NCBI GenBank assembly: GCA_018396695.1
Contig: JAGTQU010000002.1
Span: 41,007 to 105,006 of the forward strand
Reading direction: 5' to 3'
DNA: 64,000 nucleotides
From: Candidatus Bathyarchaeota archaeon
GTDB lineage: Archaea; Thermoproteota; Bathyarchaeia; TCS64
The notes beneath the pieces are model-generated. The model was not told the DNA's origin. It saw nothing but the letters and a program-made list of their open reading frames with translations, and searched no databases. A program made the position numbers and the translations under genes. Below, piece after piece: positions 19,515-29,544 of this stretch. How positions within the stretch are numbered: the stretch's first letter is position 1; the number at the start of each line of letters is the position of its first letter.

Positions 19515-19952
19515 GTGATGCTAATTCTAATCTTGGTAATAACCGTGAAAAGTGATCAGTCCTTTAAAGTTGGAGGGTTCCTAGGTGCGGTTCTCCTGGC
19601 ATGTGGGTTAACATGGTTATGGGATTTCATCTCCTCGATATATTTTCCAGGCATTGCTGCTTGGAATCTCACCCTTATCTCATTGTTTTTCTACGTTGAA
19701 TCTTCGCTCATTGGATCCTACTCCCTGACCCGCCACATTATTGAGGGGCATATTAGAGCAGGTGTCCGAGTAGGTTTAGCTGCTTGGGCTCTCAACTTAG
19801 CGTTTAGGCTAATTCTCTTTGATCTTGCTGAAGCTTTATGGGGTTTGATAATCTACTTTGTAGGGTTCCTACTTGGAGGGGTTCTAGGAGGTTTTCTAGG
19901 TAAACGACTTGGACAAACCAGCTGGATCCAGCGTAAGGCTACTAACCCTTAA
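19515..19952 (+). CDS. hypothetical multi-TM membrane protein
   Basis: Four hydrophobic segments, glycine-rich C-terminal TM. Confidence 0.6.
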   Translation: MMLILILVITVKSDQSFKVGGFLGAVLLACGLTWLWDFISSIYFPGIAAWNLTLISLFFYVESSLIGSYSLTRHIIEGHIRAGVRVGLAAWALNLAFRLILFDLAEALWGLIIYFVGFLLGGVLGGFLGKRLGQTSWIQRKATNP

Positions 19953-20123
19953 ATCATAGTTATCGAAGAAGAGAATCTTTCGCTTAAAGTAGACGGGTAT
20001 ACTAGGCCATTAGAAGAACTAGACTGTTCAACCAAATCCTAGGTTATAATCTGTTTACCATTAAGATTTCATAAAAGTTATAAACAGTATATACTATATT
20101 TGTTTGGAAAAATCGGTGATTCT

Positions 20124-20900
20124 ATGCTAATCTCTGGGAGAATTTTTGCACTCGGAATGCTGATCGCTATATGGATATTCGTTCTTGTTTCCATGGAACA
20201 GGCGAAGAAGAAGATCCCGACCTTCCGAAAGATGGCGGGGCTCGACGCTATTCCAGAGATGGTTGGCAGGGCAGCGGAGATGAATAAACCCATCCACTTT
20301 ACCACAGGACTAGGAGATCTAACTTCGACGGTTGCTCCACAGCTTGTTGCTGGACTATCCGTCCTCGGATACGTATCAGAACTAGCTGCTAAAGCAGGTG
20401 CGAAAGTCATCTACTCTGTATATCAGGCTCAGGTGATGCCCATAGCAACAGAGATCATGAAAGACGCTTATGTTAGGGCTGGAAAGCCTGAAGAGTTCGA
20501 TGTTGAGACACAGATCAGGTATCTTTCAGGGGAGCAGTTCGCTTATGCTTCGGCTGTTCAAGGCATAGCTGAGAGAGAGCGCCCAGCCGCAAATATCATG
20601 ATAGGCCCATTCTACGCTGAGTCGATGCTCTTCTCCGAGACTTTCTTCAGAATAGGGGCAATCCAGCTTGCTGGAACTGCGAGAGGATACCAGATCCCCT
20701 TCTTCGCAGTAGTGTGCGATTATCTGCTTATAGCTGAAGAGATCTACGCTGCTGGAGCATATTTATCTAAGGATCCCATTCAGGTCGGTAGCATAAGAGG
20801 GCAAGATGTAGGTAAAATGATAGCGATAATACTGATAGTCCTAGGAGTAATAGCTCTAGCAGCCGGAAGTAAAATAGTACTCGACCTTTTGAAAGCGTAG
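20124..20900 (+). CDS. membrane protein, DUF6754-like
   Basis: TM at both ends; HFTTGLGDLTSTVAPQLVAGLSVLGYVSELAAKAGAKVIYSVYQAQVMPIATEIM. ATG 20124 after GGTGAT preferred over TTG 20100. Confidence 0.65.
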   Translation: MLISGRIFALGMLIAIWIFVLVSMEQAKKKIPTFRKMAGLDAIPEMVGRAAEMNKPIHFTTGLGDLTSTVAPQLVAGLSVLGYVSELAAKAGAKVIYSVYQAQVMPIATEIMKDAYVRAGKPEEFDVETQIRYLSGEQFAYASAVQGIAERERPAANIMIGPFYAESMLFSETFFRIGAIQLAGTARGYQIPFFAVVCDYLLIAEEIYAAGAYLSKDPIQVGSIRGQDVGKMIAIILIVLGVIALAAGSKIVLDLLKA

Positions 20901-21587
20901 GTGGTTGATGTGTCGCTTCTTATTCGAAGGCAGATTCCAATAGCCTTGGTCTTCATAACGGCTCTACTGATTATGATGGACTATTTTCTGAAACTCCCAC
21001 CCCTAGATGCGAGGGGAGTTAGCTGGACTAGCCCGGTAGTCAAGGATCTTCAGAATTGGGGGGTCATTTTAACTGCTTTCGCCCTCGGCTTCGGCGCCGT
21101 CAACTTGTTTATTCTCCACTCCCGCCACATTTCTCGTCGAACCGTGAAACAGTGGCCTTTCAGCGTCTGGCTGCTTTTGATGATAATCTTATTCACGGTT
21201 GTAGGAGTCTCCTACGGAGCCACTTCGCCAGAATATTCTTGGCTTTATAATTCATCCTATTTCGCATTAAGCGCCACAGTATACTCTTCTCTAGGATTCT
21301 ATATGACGTCAGGCATATACCGAGCCCTGAGAGCAAGGAACGTGGACGCAGTAATACTTCTAGTCACTGGAGGGATAGCATTGTTGAAAAATGCTCCAGC
21401 AGTAGCTGTTAATGCTCCTTTTGTTGTGAGCATTGATTCATGGCTTAATGCTATTCCAACGACTTCAGCTATGCGTGGGATTATGATAAGTGCTGCGTTA
21501 GGTGCTATCGCACTAGGTATTCGAACGATGACGGGAAAGGAGACTGGTTTCCTCGGGAGGCTGACCGAGGCTGAGAAGGGGGGTTAA
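20901..21587 (+). CDS. multi-TM membrane protein, operon gene 2
   Basis: GTG start abuts preceding stop; several TM helices. Confidence 0.65.
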   Translation: MVDVSLLIRRQIPIALVFITALLIMMDYFLKLPPLDARGVSWTSPVVKDLQNWGVILTAFALGFGAVNLFILHSRHISRRTVKQWPFSVWLLLMIILFTVVGVSYGATSPEYSWLYNSSYFALSATVYSSLGFYMTSGIYRALRARNVDAVILLVTGGIALLKNAPAVAVNAPFVVSIDSWLNAIPTTSAMRGIMISAALGAIALGIRTMTGKETGFLGRLTEAEKGG

Positions 21588-21589
21588 AA

Positions 21590-22429
21590 ATGAGGGAAAA
21601 GAGAGGGTTCTGGAGTAGGCTTGAAGATATTCCGAGGGAAGTGCTTTACGGCTTACTCTTGATTGCTTTCATAATACCCATGATCAAGCCCATCGGCTTC
21701 CCTGTTCCCGTGTCTCCTGAAACCCAAAAATGGTATGATACCATAGATAAGCTTCCTGCTGGCTCCGTAATCATGATCGACTTCGGATACTCTGGAGGAG
21801 GAGAACCCGAGCTAGGACCGATGGCCGTAGCGGTTTATCACCACATCTTCAAAAGAGGAGGTCTAAAAGCTATAGCTATGTCTACATCGATAGAAGGTCC
21901 GTTATTGTGGGATAAAGCTATGGCGGAAGTGAACCCCTCGCAATATGGTGCCCAATATGGTGTAGATTATATTCACATCGGTTATATTGCAGGAACTGAG
22001 ACGGCTATGGCGGCGGTTGGTAAAGACTTGAGGGCGACCACATCTACGGACTACAAGGGTAATCCCCTCGACCAGTATCCGATTATGGAAGGGATCAAAG
22101 ACGCCAGCAGCTTCGACCTCCTCATAGTCTTTACGACAGGAGGGGACCAGTCTGAGGGGTGGGTGCGGCAGTGGGTAACACCCTACAAGACGCCTTATCT
22201 ATGTTCCGTCCTTGCCATGATGAAGCCTACGATGCTGCCATACCAGAAGGCTGGACAGATAATCGCGCTCACCTCCGGGGCACAAGCTGGCGAGATGGAG
22301 TACCTTGTGAAAGTTCCTGCCAGGGGTATAAAGTCTGCGGATGTGATGACCTTGACGCACCTCCTCATTGTCGTATACGTAATTGTTGGAAACATCGCCT
22401 ATTACGGTAAGAAATATTCGGGAGGATGA
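21590..22429 (+). CDS. TM-anchored protein with soluble alpha/beta-type domain, operon gene 3
   Basis: N- and C-terminal TM; DKLPAGSVIMIDFGYSGGGEPELGPMAVAVYHHIFKRGGLKAIAMST. Confidence 0.65.
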   Translation: MREKRGFWSRLEDIPREVLYGLLLIAFIIPMIKPIGFPVPVSPETQKWYDTIDKLPAGSVIMIDFGYSGGGEPELGPMAVAVYHHIFKRGGLKAIAMSTSIEGPLLWDKAMAEVNPSQYGAQYGVDYIHIGYIAGTETAMAAVGKDLRATTSTDYKGNPLDQYPIMEGIKDASSFDLLIVFTTGGDQSEGWVRQWVTPYKTPYLCSVLAMMKPTMLPYQKAGQIIALTSGAQAGEMEYLVKVPARGIKSADVMTLTHLLIVVYVIVGNIAYYGKKYSGG

Positions 22430-22435
22430 TTCAGT

Positions 22436-23149
22436 ATGGATTTAGGATCCGTAATTCAGATATGGCTTGCAGCGCTGTTCACTGTTTGGATATATAGTAT
22501 TGCGTTCAGGGATAACGTCTTCTTCAAGTTCGCTGAGCATACTTTCGTCGGAGCTGCTGCTGGTCACAATATAGTCTATGCCGTCGATAATATCCGTCGA
22601 TATGGTTGGACGCCTTTCACCCAAGGCGCCACACTATACCTCGTCGTGTTCCTGCTCGGCTTAATCCTCTACACCCGGTATCATAGTAAATATTTCTGGC
22701 TGAGCAGATTCCCGCTAGCAATAATGGTCGGCATAGGCATCGGTCTTTCGATGAGGGCTACAGTCACTGCAGAGTTCATAGCCCAGATCATATCAACCGC
22801 TTCACTGCAGCTAGTCGGAGTAGATGCGTGGACAGCATTTAGCAACCTAATATTCATCATAATAGTCGTCTCAGTCGTATACTTCTTCGTCTTCACTTTC
22901 CCTGGATTGCACGGTGGAGGCAGAGCTGTAATACCGAAGATAGCGCGCTACGGTATGATGGCCGCATTCGGCTACGCCTTTGCGAATACTGTCCTCTCAA
23001 GATTTCAAATGATCTTCGGTAGGCTAGACTTCCTCATGTCAAGCTGGCTGCCACTGCCCGGCGCCATGATGGTGTTGCCGATTGTTCTCATACTATTAAT
23101 CTATGCTATGATACCTGCTGAAAAGAGGCCTTGGCCGAAATCTAGCTGA
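22436..23149 (+). CDS. multi-TM membrane protein, operon gene 4
   Basis: 6-nt gap after gene 3; about six TM helices. Confidence 0.65.
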   Translation: MDLGSVIQIWLAALFTVWIYSIAFRDNVFFKFAEHTFVGAAAGHNIVYAVDNIRRYGWTPFTQGATLYLVVFLLGLILYTRYHSKYFWLSRFPLAIMVGIGIGLSMRATVTAEFIAQIISTASLQLVGVDAWTAFSNLIFIIIVVSVVYFFVFTFPGLHGGGRAVIPKIARYGMMAAFGYAFANTVLSRFQMIFGRLDFLMSSWLPLPGAMMVLPIVLILLIYAMIPAEKRPWPKSS

Positions 23150-23449
23150 GAGAAAGGATCCTTTCTTTTTTCTCACATTTTAATAAATGGTTTATGTCGC
23201 CTTAATCAGATTAAAAAACTATTGTTATGACTCGTGATGAATTCTATGAAATTCGGTGTGAGATATTCTAGTTCTTTTAAATCTATAAACTCTTATGAAA
23301 TTAAGATACCAAGATTTTGTAAATAATAGAAGATAATTCTTCCTTAAATTATATTCTCAACTATCATTTCATTAATAATTATATTTAGTATTTTTATTCC
23401 GTTTTGATTTAAATAATCCTTTTTTAATGTTATTCATAGAGGTGGGTTG

Positions 23450-23572
23450 GTGGAAAAAAGTGATTATTATAGAAAGTGGTTCCTATCGAAATTCCGAGAA
23501 ATGGGGGTTGAGCCGATACCAATAGAAAAGCCGACAATCATTATCCCTAAAAAGGAAAAGCATAATGCCTAA
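23450..23572 (+). CDS. small protein, 40 aa (not in the supplied ORF track)
   Basis: GTG start preceded by GAGGTG SD (23439-23444); reads (M)EKSDYYRKWFLSKFREMGVEPIPIEKPTIIIPKKEKHNA*. Confidence 0.45.
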   Translation: MEKSDYYRKWFLSKFREMGVEPIPIEKPTIIIPKKEKHNA

Positions 23573-23830
23573 AATAACAGAATTACGATTTTTACATTAT
23601 TTTATAAATTTATAAAAGGGTAATAAAAGTATTCAACAATCTTGATATTAGAATCTCTTTGAATCCATTTTTGACTAATAAAAACTAATAATTTAAGGCA
23701 CTATCTAAGACCGAGACCTCTATAAAATCTCTTCCTTGAGAATATGTTCATTGTACAATCGAACAAAGAGTGATGTCAGCGATGAAGGTAGGTTAAAGCT
23801 TTCAAGAAAGTATAAATACTGCTCAAGAGT

Positions 23831-24235
23831 CTAGAAACATCTTAAAGATTCCATATTGATGCAGAGTTTACATCCTTCAGCCGAGATTTTAGGGTCAAGA
23901 GTCTTATGAAACTCGCAGAGTAATCCTTTGGATCGTGCCGTTCTACATATCTCGCAGAAACTTTGGATGAACCTTTCATGCAGTAGATTGCCCTTAGATA
24001 TAGATTCAGCCAGATTCTCTATTAGCTCTAGGATTTCGGGATCGTCTAAGTTTAGGGCTTTTCCCCTCATCTTTTTCTCGTATAGGCTTATAGCTGGCTG
24101 GCTTATTCCCAAGCGTTTAGCTGCTTCCGTTTGTCTGAGATTATATTTGCTCGTGAGCTTTTTAGCTATCACAGCTCTCACAGGAGGTAACAGGCATTTC
24201 ACTGCTATCTCACATGGGATTGTCATCTGCTTCAT
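23831..24235 (-). CDS. XRE-type HTH regulator with cysteine-rich C-terminus (COG2522-like)
   Basis: NLRQTEAAKRLGISQPAISLYEKK HTH; FCEICRTARSKGLLCEFH...GCKLC cysteines. Confidence 0.75.
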   Translation of the reverse strand: MKQMTIPCEIAVKCLLPPVRAVIAKKLTSKYNLRQTEAAKRLGISQPAISLYEKKMRGKALNLDDPEILELIENLAESISKGNLLHERFIQSFCEICRTARSKGLLCEFHKTLDPKISAEGCKLCINMESLRCF

Positions 24236-24273
24236 CCCCTGTTAATATTGATTAGAAAAAGATAAATATAAAT

Positions 24274-24289
24274 TATTACTATTGTAATA
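24274..24289. promoter_or_regulatory. inverted repeat TATTAC-TATT-GTAATA, candidate operator
   Basis: 6-bp perfect arms in the divergent region between the XRE regulator and the flavodiiron gene. Confidence 0.4.
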
Positions 24290-24306
24290 TTTGAAAGGAA
24301 TTGGAG

Positions 24307-25491
24307 ATGAATTGGCGTAACGTAAATAAACTCTCAGAAGGCGTCTACTGGGTCGGAGCCAGAGACTGGAATCGTAGACTTTTTGACGCATTGATTCCTT
24401 TACCTAAGGGGACGAGCTACAACGCCTATTTGGTGGTCGGGGAAGAAAAGAAGGCTTTAATCGACACAGTAAATCCAGGCTTTGAGACGGAGTTAGAAGA
24501 GAAGATTCGCAAGATTATGGATCCAGCTGAGATCGACTACCTTGTGATGAACCATGCCGAGCCTGACCACGCTGGAGCGATACCGTTCGTCACGGGGCTC
24601 AGCGATAAAGCGAGGCTCGTAGCAACTGAAAAAGGCGTCAAGATGTCCCAAGTCTTCTATAATGTTCCTGGAGAGAAGGCGAAGGCGGTTAGAGATGGTG
24701 AAACGATAGACTTAGGCGGGAAAACCCTCCGGTTCATCGAGGCGCCTATGCTCCACTGGCCTGAAACTATGTTCACATACCTAGAGGAGGATGGGATCCT
24801 GTTCCCCTGCGACTTTTTCGGCTCCCATTTAGCGAAAGCCACTTACGATGACGAAGTTGAGGATCTGCTCGTCGATGCCCAGAGGTACTGGGGAGAGATC
24901 ATGATGCCCTTCAGCGGCATGGCTAAGAGGTCTCTAGACAAGATTAAGGATCTAAAGATTAACATGATTGCGCCGAGCCATGGCCCGATTTATAGGAGCC
25001 CGCAGCGTATTCGAAACGCTTACAGTAAGTGGGCTAATGGGGAGACTAAGCAGAAAGCGATCATCATTTACGTGAGCATGTGGAAGAGTACTGAAAAGAT
25101 GGTTCAAGTCATGTCTGACACATTATCCTCAGAAGGCATTGAAATAGCCTTATACAACCTAGCTTCAAGCGATCTAGGAGACTTAGCTAAAGACTTGGTG
25201 GATTCTAGAGCCATCGTTTTGGGAGCGCCCACAGTCCTAGGTGGGGCGCATCCCCTCGCCGTTTACGCTACTTACTTGGTAAAGGCCTTAAAGCCTCCTC
25301 TCAAGTACGCAGCTGTATTAAGCTCCTACGGATGGGGTGGAGTGGTCTCTAGACAAGTTCAAGAAACTCTAGGATCGTCGAAGATTGAGATCATCGGAGC
25401 GTTGGAGGTTAATGGACCGCCGAAGGAGGGGGACATTAGTAGAATAGTTGAGCTTGGGAGAGCTCTAGCAGGAAAGATCAAGGCGGGGTGA
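24307..25491 (+). CDS. flavodiiron protein / FprA-type A flavoprotein
   Basis: MNHAEPDHAGAIP diiron ligands, HWPETMFTYL, SHGPIY, C-terminal flavodoxin-like domain. Confidence 0.93.
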   Translation: MNWRNVNKLSEGVYWVGARDWNRRLFDALIPLPKGTSYNAYLVVGEEKKALIDTVNPGFETELEEKIRKIMDPAEIDYLVMNHAEPDHAGAIPFVTGLSDKARLVATEKGVKMSQVFYNVPGEKAKAVRDGETIDLGGKTLRFIEAPMLHWPETMFTYLEEDGILFPCDFFGSHLAKATYDDEVEDLLVDAQRYWGEIMMPFSGMAKRSLDKIKDLKINMIAPSHGPIYRSPQRIRNAYSKWANGETKQKAIIIYVSMWKSTEKMVQVMSDTLSSEGIEIALYNLASSDLGDLAKDLVDSRAIVLGAPTVLGGAHPLAVYATYLVKALKPPLKYAAVLSSYGWGGVVSRQVQETLGSSKIEIIGALEVNGPPKEGDISRIVELGRALAGKIKAG

Positions 25492-25499
25492 ACTAATCT

Positions 25500-26714
25500 A
25501 TGGAGGAAAGGAAGAAGATATTGAAAGAGATCATCAAACAGTTACATGAGGGTGCTCCTCCTCAACAGGTTAAGGAGAGGTTCAACCATTTTCTAGGGAG
25601 CGTTAGCTCGGAAGAGATCGCTAAAATTGAGGATGAGCTTGTGAAGGAAGGTATCACTCGAGAAGAAATCCAACGCCTATGCGATATCCATCTTTCGGTC
25701 TTCAAGGAACAGTTTGAAAAGCAGAAGCCTCAAGCATCCTTAGATCATCCGATCGGCATCCTTCTTGAAGAGCATAGGATCATGCTTCAACTTGCAGAGA
25801 GAATTGAATCTATTTTAAAAAAGCTTAACCTAACTGAGGAGATGAAGGATATTGAAGAAGAGGTTCATGGATTGGAGCATATAGCGAGAGACTTCACAGA
25901 CTCGGAGAAGCATTACCTGCGCGAGGAGAATGTCCTCTTCCCAGTGATAGAGAGGCATGGGATAACTGAGCCTCCGGCTGTCATGTGGATGGAACATGAC
26001 AAGATCAGGGAGAAAAAGAAAATCTTCAGCAAGCTTGTAAACGAATATGACATGATAGGTTTTCGAGATTTCAAAAGTAGGCTTAGCGAAGTCTCAACAA
26101 CTCTAACTGAACTTCTTAGAAGCCACTTCTTCAAGGAGAATAATATCCTCTTCCCGACAGCTTTGAAGGTTGTCACCGCTGAAGAATGGAGAAACATAAG
26201 GAGAGAGTTCGATGAGATCGGGTACTGTTGTTTCACTCCTCCAATCCCTAAGGCTTCTCCAGTAGCTGCTGAGGCCCCAATTGAAGAAGCTTCAAAGGGG
26301 GATGATGTGCTGGAATTTGAGACAGACTTCCTATCGAAAGCTGAGATTGAAGCCATTCTGGACACTATCCCTATAGATGTAACATTCGTCGGTGCTGATG
26401 ACACGGTGAAATACTTCAATAAAAGTGAAGAGAGAATATTCGTCAGGACTAAGTCAGTTATAGGGAGAAAGGTTGAATTATGTCACCCTCAGAAGAGTGT
26501 CCACATAGTTAAGAGGATTCTTGAAGCTTTTAAGAAGGGGGAGAAAGATAAAGCTGAGTTCTGGATAACGGTTAAAGATCGCCTTATATATATCAGATAC
26601 TTCGCCGTCAGAGATGAAAATGGAAGATATCTTGGCACATTAGAGGTCACACAAGATTTAACGGATCTGAGAAGGATTGAAGGCGAAAAAAGACTATTAG
26701 ACTGGAAAGATTAA
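25500..26714 (+). CDS. DUF438 + hemerythrin-like + PAS domain protein
   Basis: DHPIGILLEEHRIML, HYLREENVLFPVIERHG, WMEHDKIR hemerythrin ligands; C-terminal RIFVRTKSVIGRKVELCHPQKSVHIV PAS. Confidence 0.9.
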   Translation: MEERKKILKEIIKQLHEGAPPQQVKERFNHFLGSVSSEEIAKIEDELVKEGITREEIQRLCDIHLSVFKEQFEKQKPQASLDHPIGILLEEHRIMLQLAERIESILKKLNLTEEMKDIEEEVHGLEHIARDFTDSEKHYLREENVLFPVIERHGITEPPAVMWMEHDKIREKKKIFSKLVNEYDMIGFRDFKSRLSEVSTTLTELLRSHFFKENNILFPTALKVVTAEEWRNIRREFDEIGYCCFTPPIPKASPVAAEAPIEEASKGDDVLEFETDFLSKAEIEAILDTIPIDVTFVGADDTVKYFNKSEERIFVRTKSVIGRKVELCHPQKSVHIVKRILEAFKKGEKDKAEFWITVKDRLIYIRYFAVRDENGRYLGTLEVTQDLTDLRRIEGEKRLLDWKD

Positions 26715-26882
26715 CCATCAACCAATATTCCAAATTATGCCCCTTTCCATTTTTTCATAAACTTATCGTCAAAGGTGTAAAAATATTCCATCCTGCTTTA
26801 ATCGTTTGATACATATTTTAAGTAGATAAAGGATTAAAGCTGAATTGTTCCAGTTCTTTCAACTCATCTAATTCGCTAATCT

Positions 26883-27326
26883 ATGGGGTCCGCCGGTTTG
26901 GATGATGAAAAATTGGTTAGCCAGTTGAAGGGAAACACCCTCAGGGCTTATTGGGCTCTCCTAGAATCTGAAAATGGTGTGATAGGCGTACGTGAGCTCC
27001 AGAGGCGCCTCCACTTCTCGAGCCCAAACCTGGCATTATACCACTTGAACAAGCTTGAGGAGTTAGGGCTAGCCTTGAATGATAGAGGCGACTATAGACT
27101 TGTGAGAGAAGTCAAGATAGGGGTGTTCAAGGAGTTCGTTAAGCTAGGCACATTAAGACTTCCTAGGCTTTTCCTTTATTCAACCATGTTTACAGGGTTA
27201 TTCCTCTTTTTCTTAACCCAGTTCAAGGCGGTGAACTTTTACAGCATATATGCGCTCATAACTAGCATTCTAGTAGTGGCGATTCTCTGGTTTGAGACCT
27301 TTAGGACTTGGAAACTGAAGCCTTAG
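26883..27326 (+). CDS. winged-helix protein with C-terminal TM segments
   Basis: GVRELQRRLHFSSPNLALYHLNKLEELGL then two hydrophobic segments. Confidence 0.7.
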   Translation: MGSAGLDDEKLVSQLKGNTLRAYWALLESENGVIGVRELQRRLHFSSPNLALYHLNKLEELGLALNDRGDYRLVREVKIGVFKEFVKLGTLRLPRLFLYSTMFTGLFLFFLTQFKAVNFYSIYALITSILVVAILWFETFRTWKLKP

Positions 27327-27344
27327 GTTTAACCGTTCAACGAC

Positions 27345-27992
27345 TTGTACAATCTGTTCAATTGCATTTCATTAAGTATCACTGCTAATAATCGTTATCA
27401 GATAGATCAGAGGAGCTTGGAACAGATGGCATATGGTGTAAGAAAAGTCTTGGTCTTCGGTGTGATAGGGATATTAGCGGCGCTAATCGTATCCTCATCC
27501 CTGTTCATCCTTCCAAACCTGATCACAAACGTATATGGTAAGACAGGCACGCTATCGGTCAAAGTTACAGATGCTCCAGTACCTGACTTGAGGCATTTGA
27601 ACCTGACGATCACCTCTCTAGAGATTTTGAATGCTTCAGATGGATGGGTGTCGATCCCTATAAAAGGCGATTCAGTATACTTCGACCTCTTGGCGCTAGT
27701 AAACGTAACGAGAGACCTCGCAGAGAGCGAGATACCGGTAGGAAATTACTCGAAGATCAGGATGGAGATATCAAAAGCAAACGCTACCCTTGGTGACGGA
27801 TCAACGATCGATCTTAGAGTACCTCCAGGTCACATCGATATACACGTAAAATTTGAGATTAAAGCAGGGAAAACAACAGTCTTGCTCATCGACATCACAG
27901 CAGATAGGGTTAAGATAGCCAATGAGGGGATGTCAGGCAAGACTCCGAACTTGAACCCACAGTTTAAGACTATAGTGGCGCCGCCTCACTAA
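27345..27992 (+). CDS. DUF4382-like secreted protein
   Basis: N-terminal TM; GTLSVKVTDAPVPDLRHLNLTITSLEILNASDGWVSI. Confidence 0.75.
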   Translation: MYNLFNCISLSITANNRYQIDQRSLEQMAYGVRKVLVFGVIGILAALIVSSSLFILPNLITNVYGKTGTLSVKVTDAPVPDLRHLNLTITSLEILNASDGWVSIPIKGDSVYFDLLALVNVTRDLAESEIPVGNYSKIRMEISKANATLGDGSTIDLRVPPGHIDIHVKFEIKAGKTTVLLIDITADRVKIANEGMSGKTPNLNPQFKTIVAPPH

Positions 27993-28173
27993 ATCCTCTT
28001 ATTTTTAAATAGTAATTTTTAAAAACTATTTCTGTTCTTATAAGATAGCTGAAGTTGTGTAGAACACTTATTCCTTGTTAATCGTCCGATTAGTTTTTAA
28101 ATTCAGGGTATCCTTTAATATAATTCCATGAATTTTGCGTAACGTCAAGGACTGAATCTCAAATGGTGATGAG

Positions 28174-29499
28174 TTGACGAAGCCAAATGAAGAAATTCCA
28201 TTAAAAAGAGCATTGAACCTTATTCAGACAACATTTCTTGGAGTCGGCACAGCTATCTGCGGCACAATGTTTGCTGTAATGGGGAGAGCTGTGGAAACAG
28301 CTGGACCTAGCATAGTGATAACATTCTTGATTGGAGCCTTCTTCGCACTGCTCGGGGGGCTTTCATACGCTGAGCTTGGAGCAGCCGTACCAGGTGGTGC
28401 GGGGGGCGCAGTAAGCTTTGTTAGAAGAGCCTTCGGGGAGGGAATACTAACATTCATTGCAGGATGGTATGATTGGGTTGGAAGCATAACAGATTGCTCT
28501 TTAGGCGCAATAGTCTTTGCTTTCTCTATTAATTATTTCTTAAAATGGTTGGAGCCTTATACTTTAGCAGCTATAACATTGATTTTTTTCGCTTTAATAA
28601 ACTTTAAAGGAGTTGAATCAACAGGAAAAACCCAATTTATTCTTACCGGCGTTCTAATTTCATCCATCTCCCTTTATATCATCGGATCTTTCTTCAGTTT
28701 TGATCTGGGCAGATTTGAGCCTTTGTTCCCAAGGGGTCCTTTGTCAACGTTATTCATGATAAGCTATATTTTTCCAGCATATGCAGGGTATGAAACCATA
28801 ACACAGTTATCTGAAGAGGTGAGGATTGCCGGGAAAACAATACCGAAAGCTCTTTTTTTGTCCCTGATCATGATCACTATTCTTTTCACGGGAACAGCTA
28901 TAGCGACGATCGGCGGGGCCTCTCAGGAGGCATATGGATCTTCTGATACACCTTTGCAAGACGCTGCAAATTATTTCATGGGACCTATAGGAGTGATCGT
29001 TGTGACTTTTGGAAGTATTGTCGCAACCTTATCCACAATTAATGGCAGTATGGCAGGGGGAACAAGGATAGCTTACGCACTATCCAGAGGTAACCTGCTG
29101 CCGCCTGTTTTTAAAAAGGTCCATCCTAAATATAATTCTCCATATACATCATTAGCGCTTACTACTCTTTTAGCGATCATTTTCGTACTGACCAAATCTG
29201 TTGACTTTATAGTCTATGTGATTGCTCTAGGATATAATGTTACAGCAATCACTGTAGCCTTATCCTTAATCCGTTTAAGGAAAGCTGAACCTCAACTCTA
29301 TCGTTACTTCAAAGTTCCATTATATCCATATCCAACAATCTTATCTATCATCACTTCAGTCTTTATGATCCTGACTTTAAGCTTAGAGTCGCTTGCTCTA
29401 GGATTAGCCTTCGGGCTTCTGGGTGTTGTTTTATTTACACTCGCAAGAGAGTATAGTAAAAGACAAATGATAGGAAAAAAAATTGGAATCCTATCTTAA
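28174..29499 (+). CDS. APC-superfamily amino acid permease
   Basis: 12-TM-like pattern, GVGTAICGTMFAVMGRAVETAGPSIVITFLIGAFFALLGGLSYAELGAAVPGGAGGAV. Confidence 0.88.
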   Translation: MTKPNEEIPLKRALNLIQTTFLGVGTAICGTMFAVMGRAVETAGPSIVITFLIGAFFALLGGLSYAELGAAVPGGAGGAVSFVRRAFGEGILTFIAGWYDWVGSITDCSLGAIVFAFSINYFLKWLEPYTLAAITLIFFALINFKGVESTGKTQFILTGVLISSISLYIIGSFFSFDLGRFEPLFPRGPLSTLFMISYIFPAYAGYETITQLSEEVRIAGKTIPKALFLSLIMITILFTGTAIATIGGASQEAYGSSDTPLQDAANYFMGPIGVIVVTFGSIVATLSTINGSMAGGTRIAYALSRGNLLPPVFKKVHPKYNSPYTSLALTTLLAIIFVLTKSVDFIVYVIALGYNVTAITVALSLIRLRKAEPQLYRYFKVPLYPYPTILSIITSVFMILTLSLESLALGLAFGLLGVVLFTLAREYSKRQMIGKKIGILS

Positions 29500-29544
29500 T
29501 TTTTATTGCAATAAAACTTTTAATTAACTCATAGCCGATTTGAT

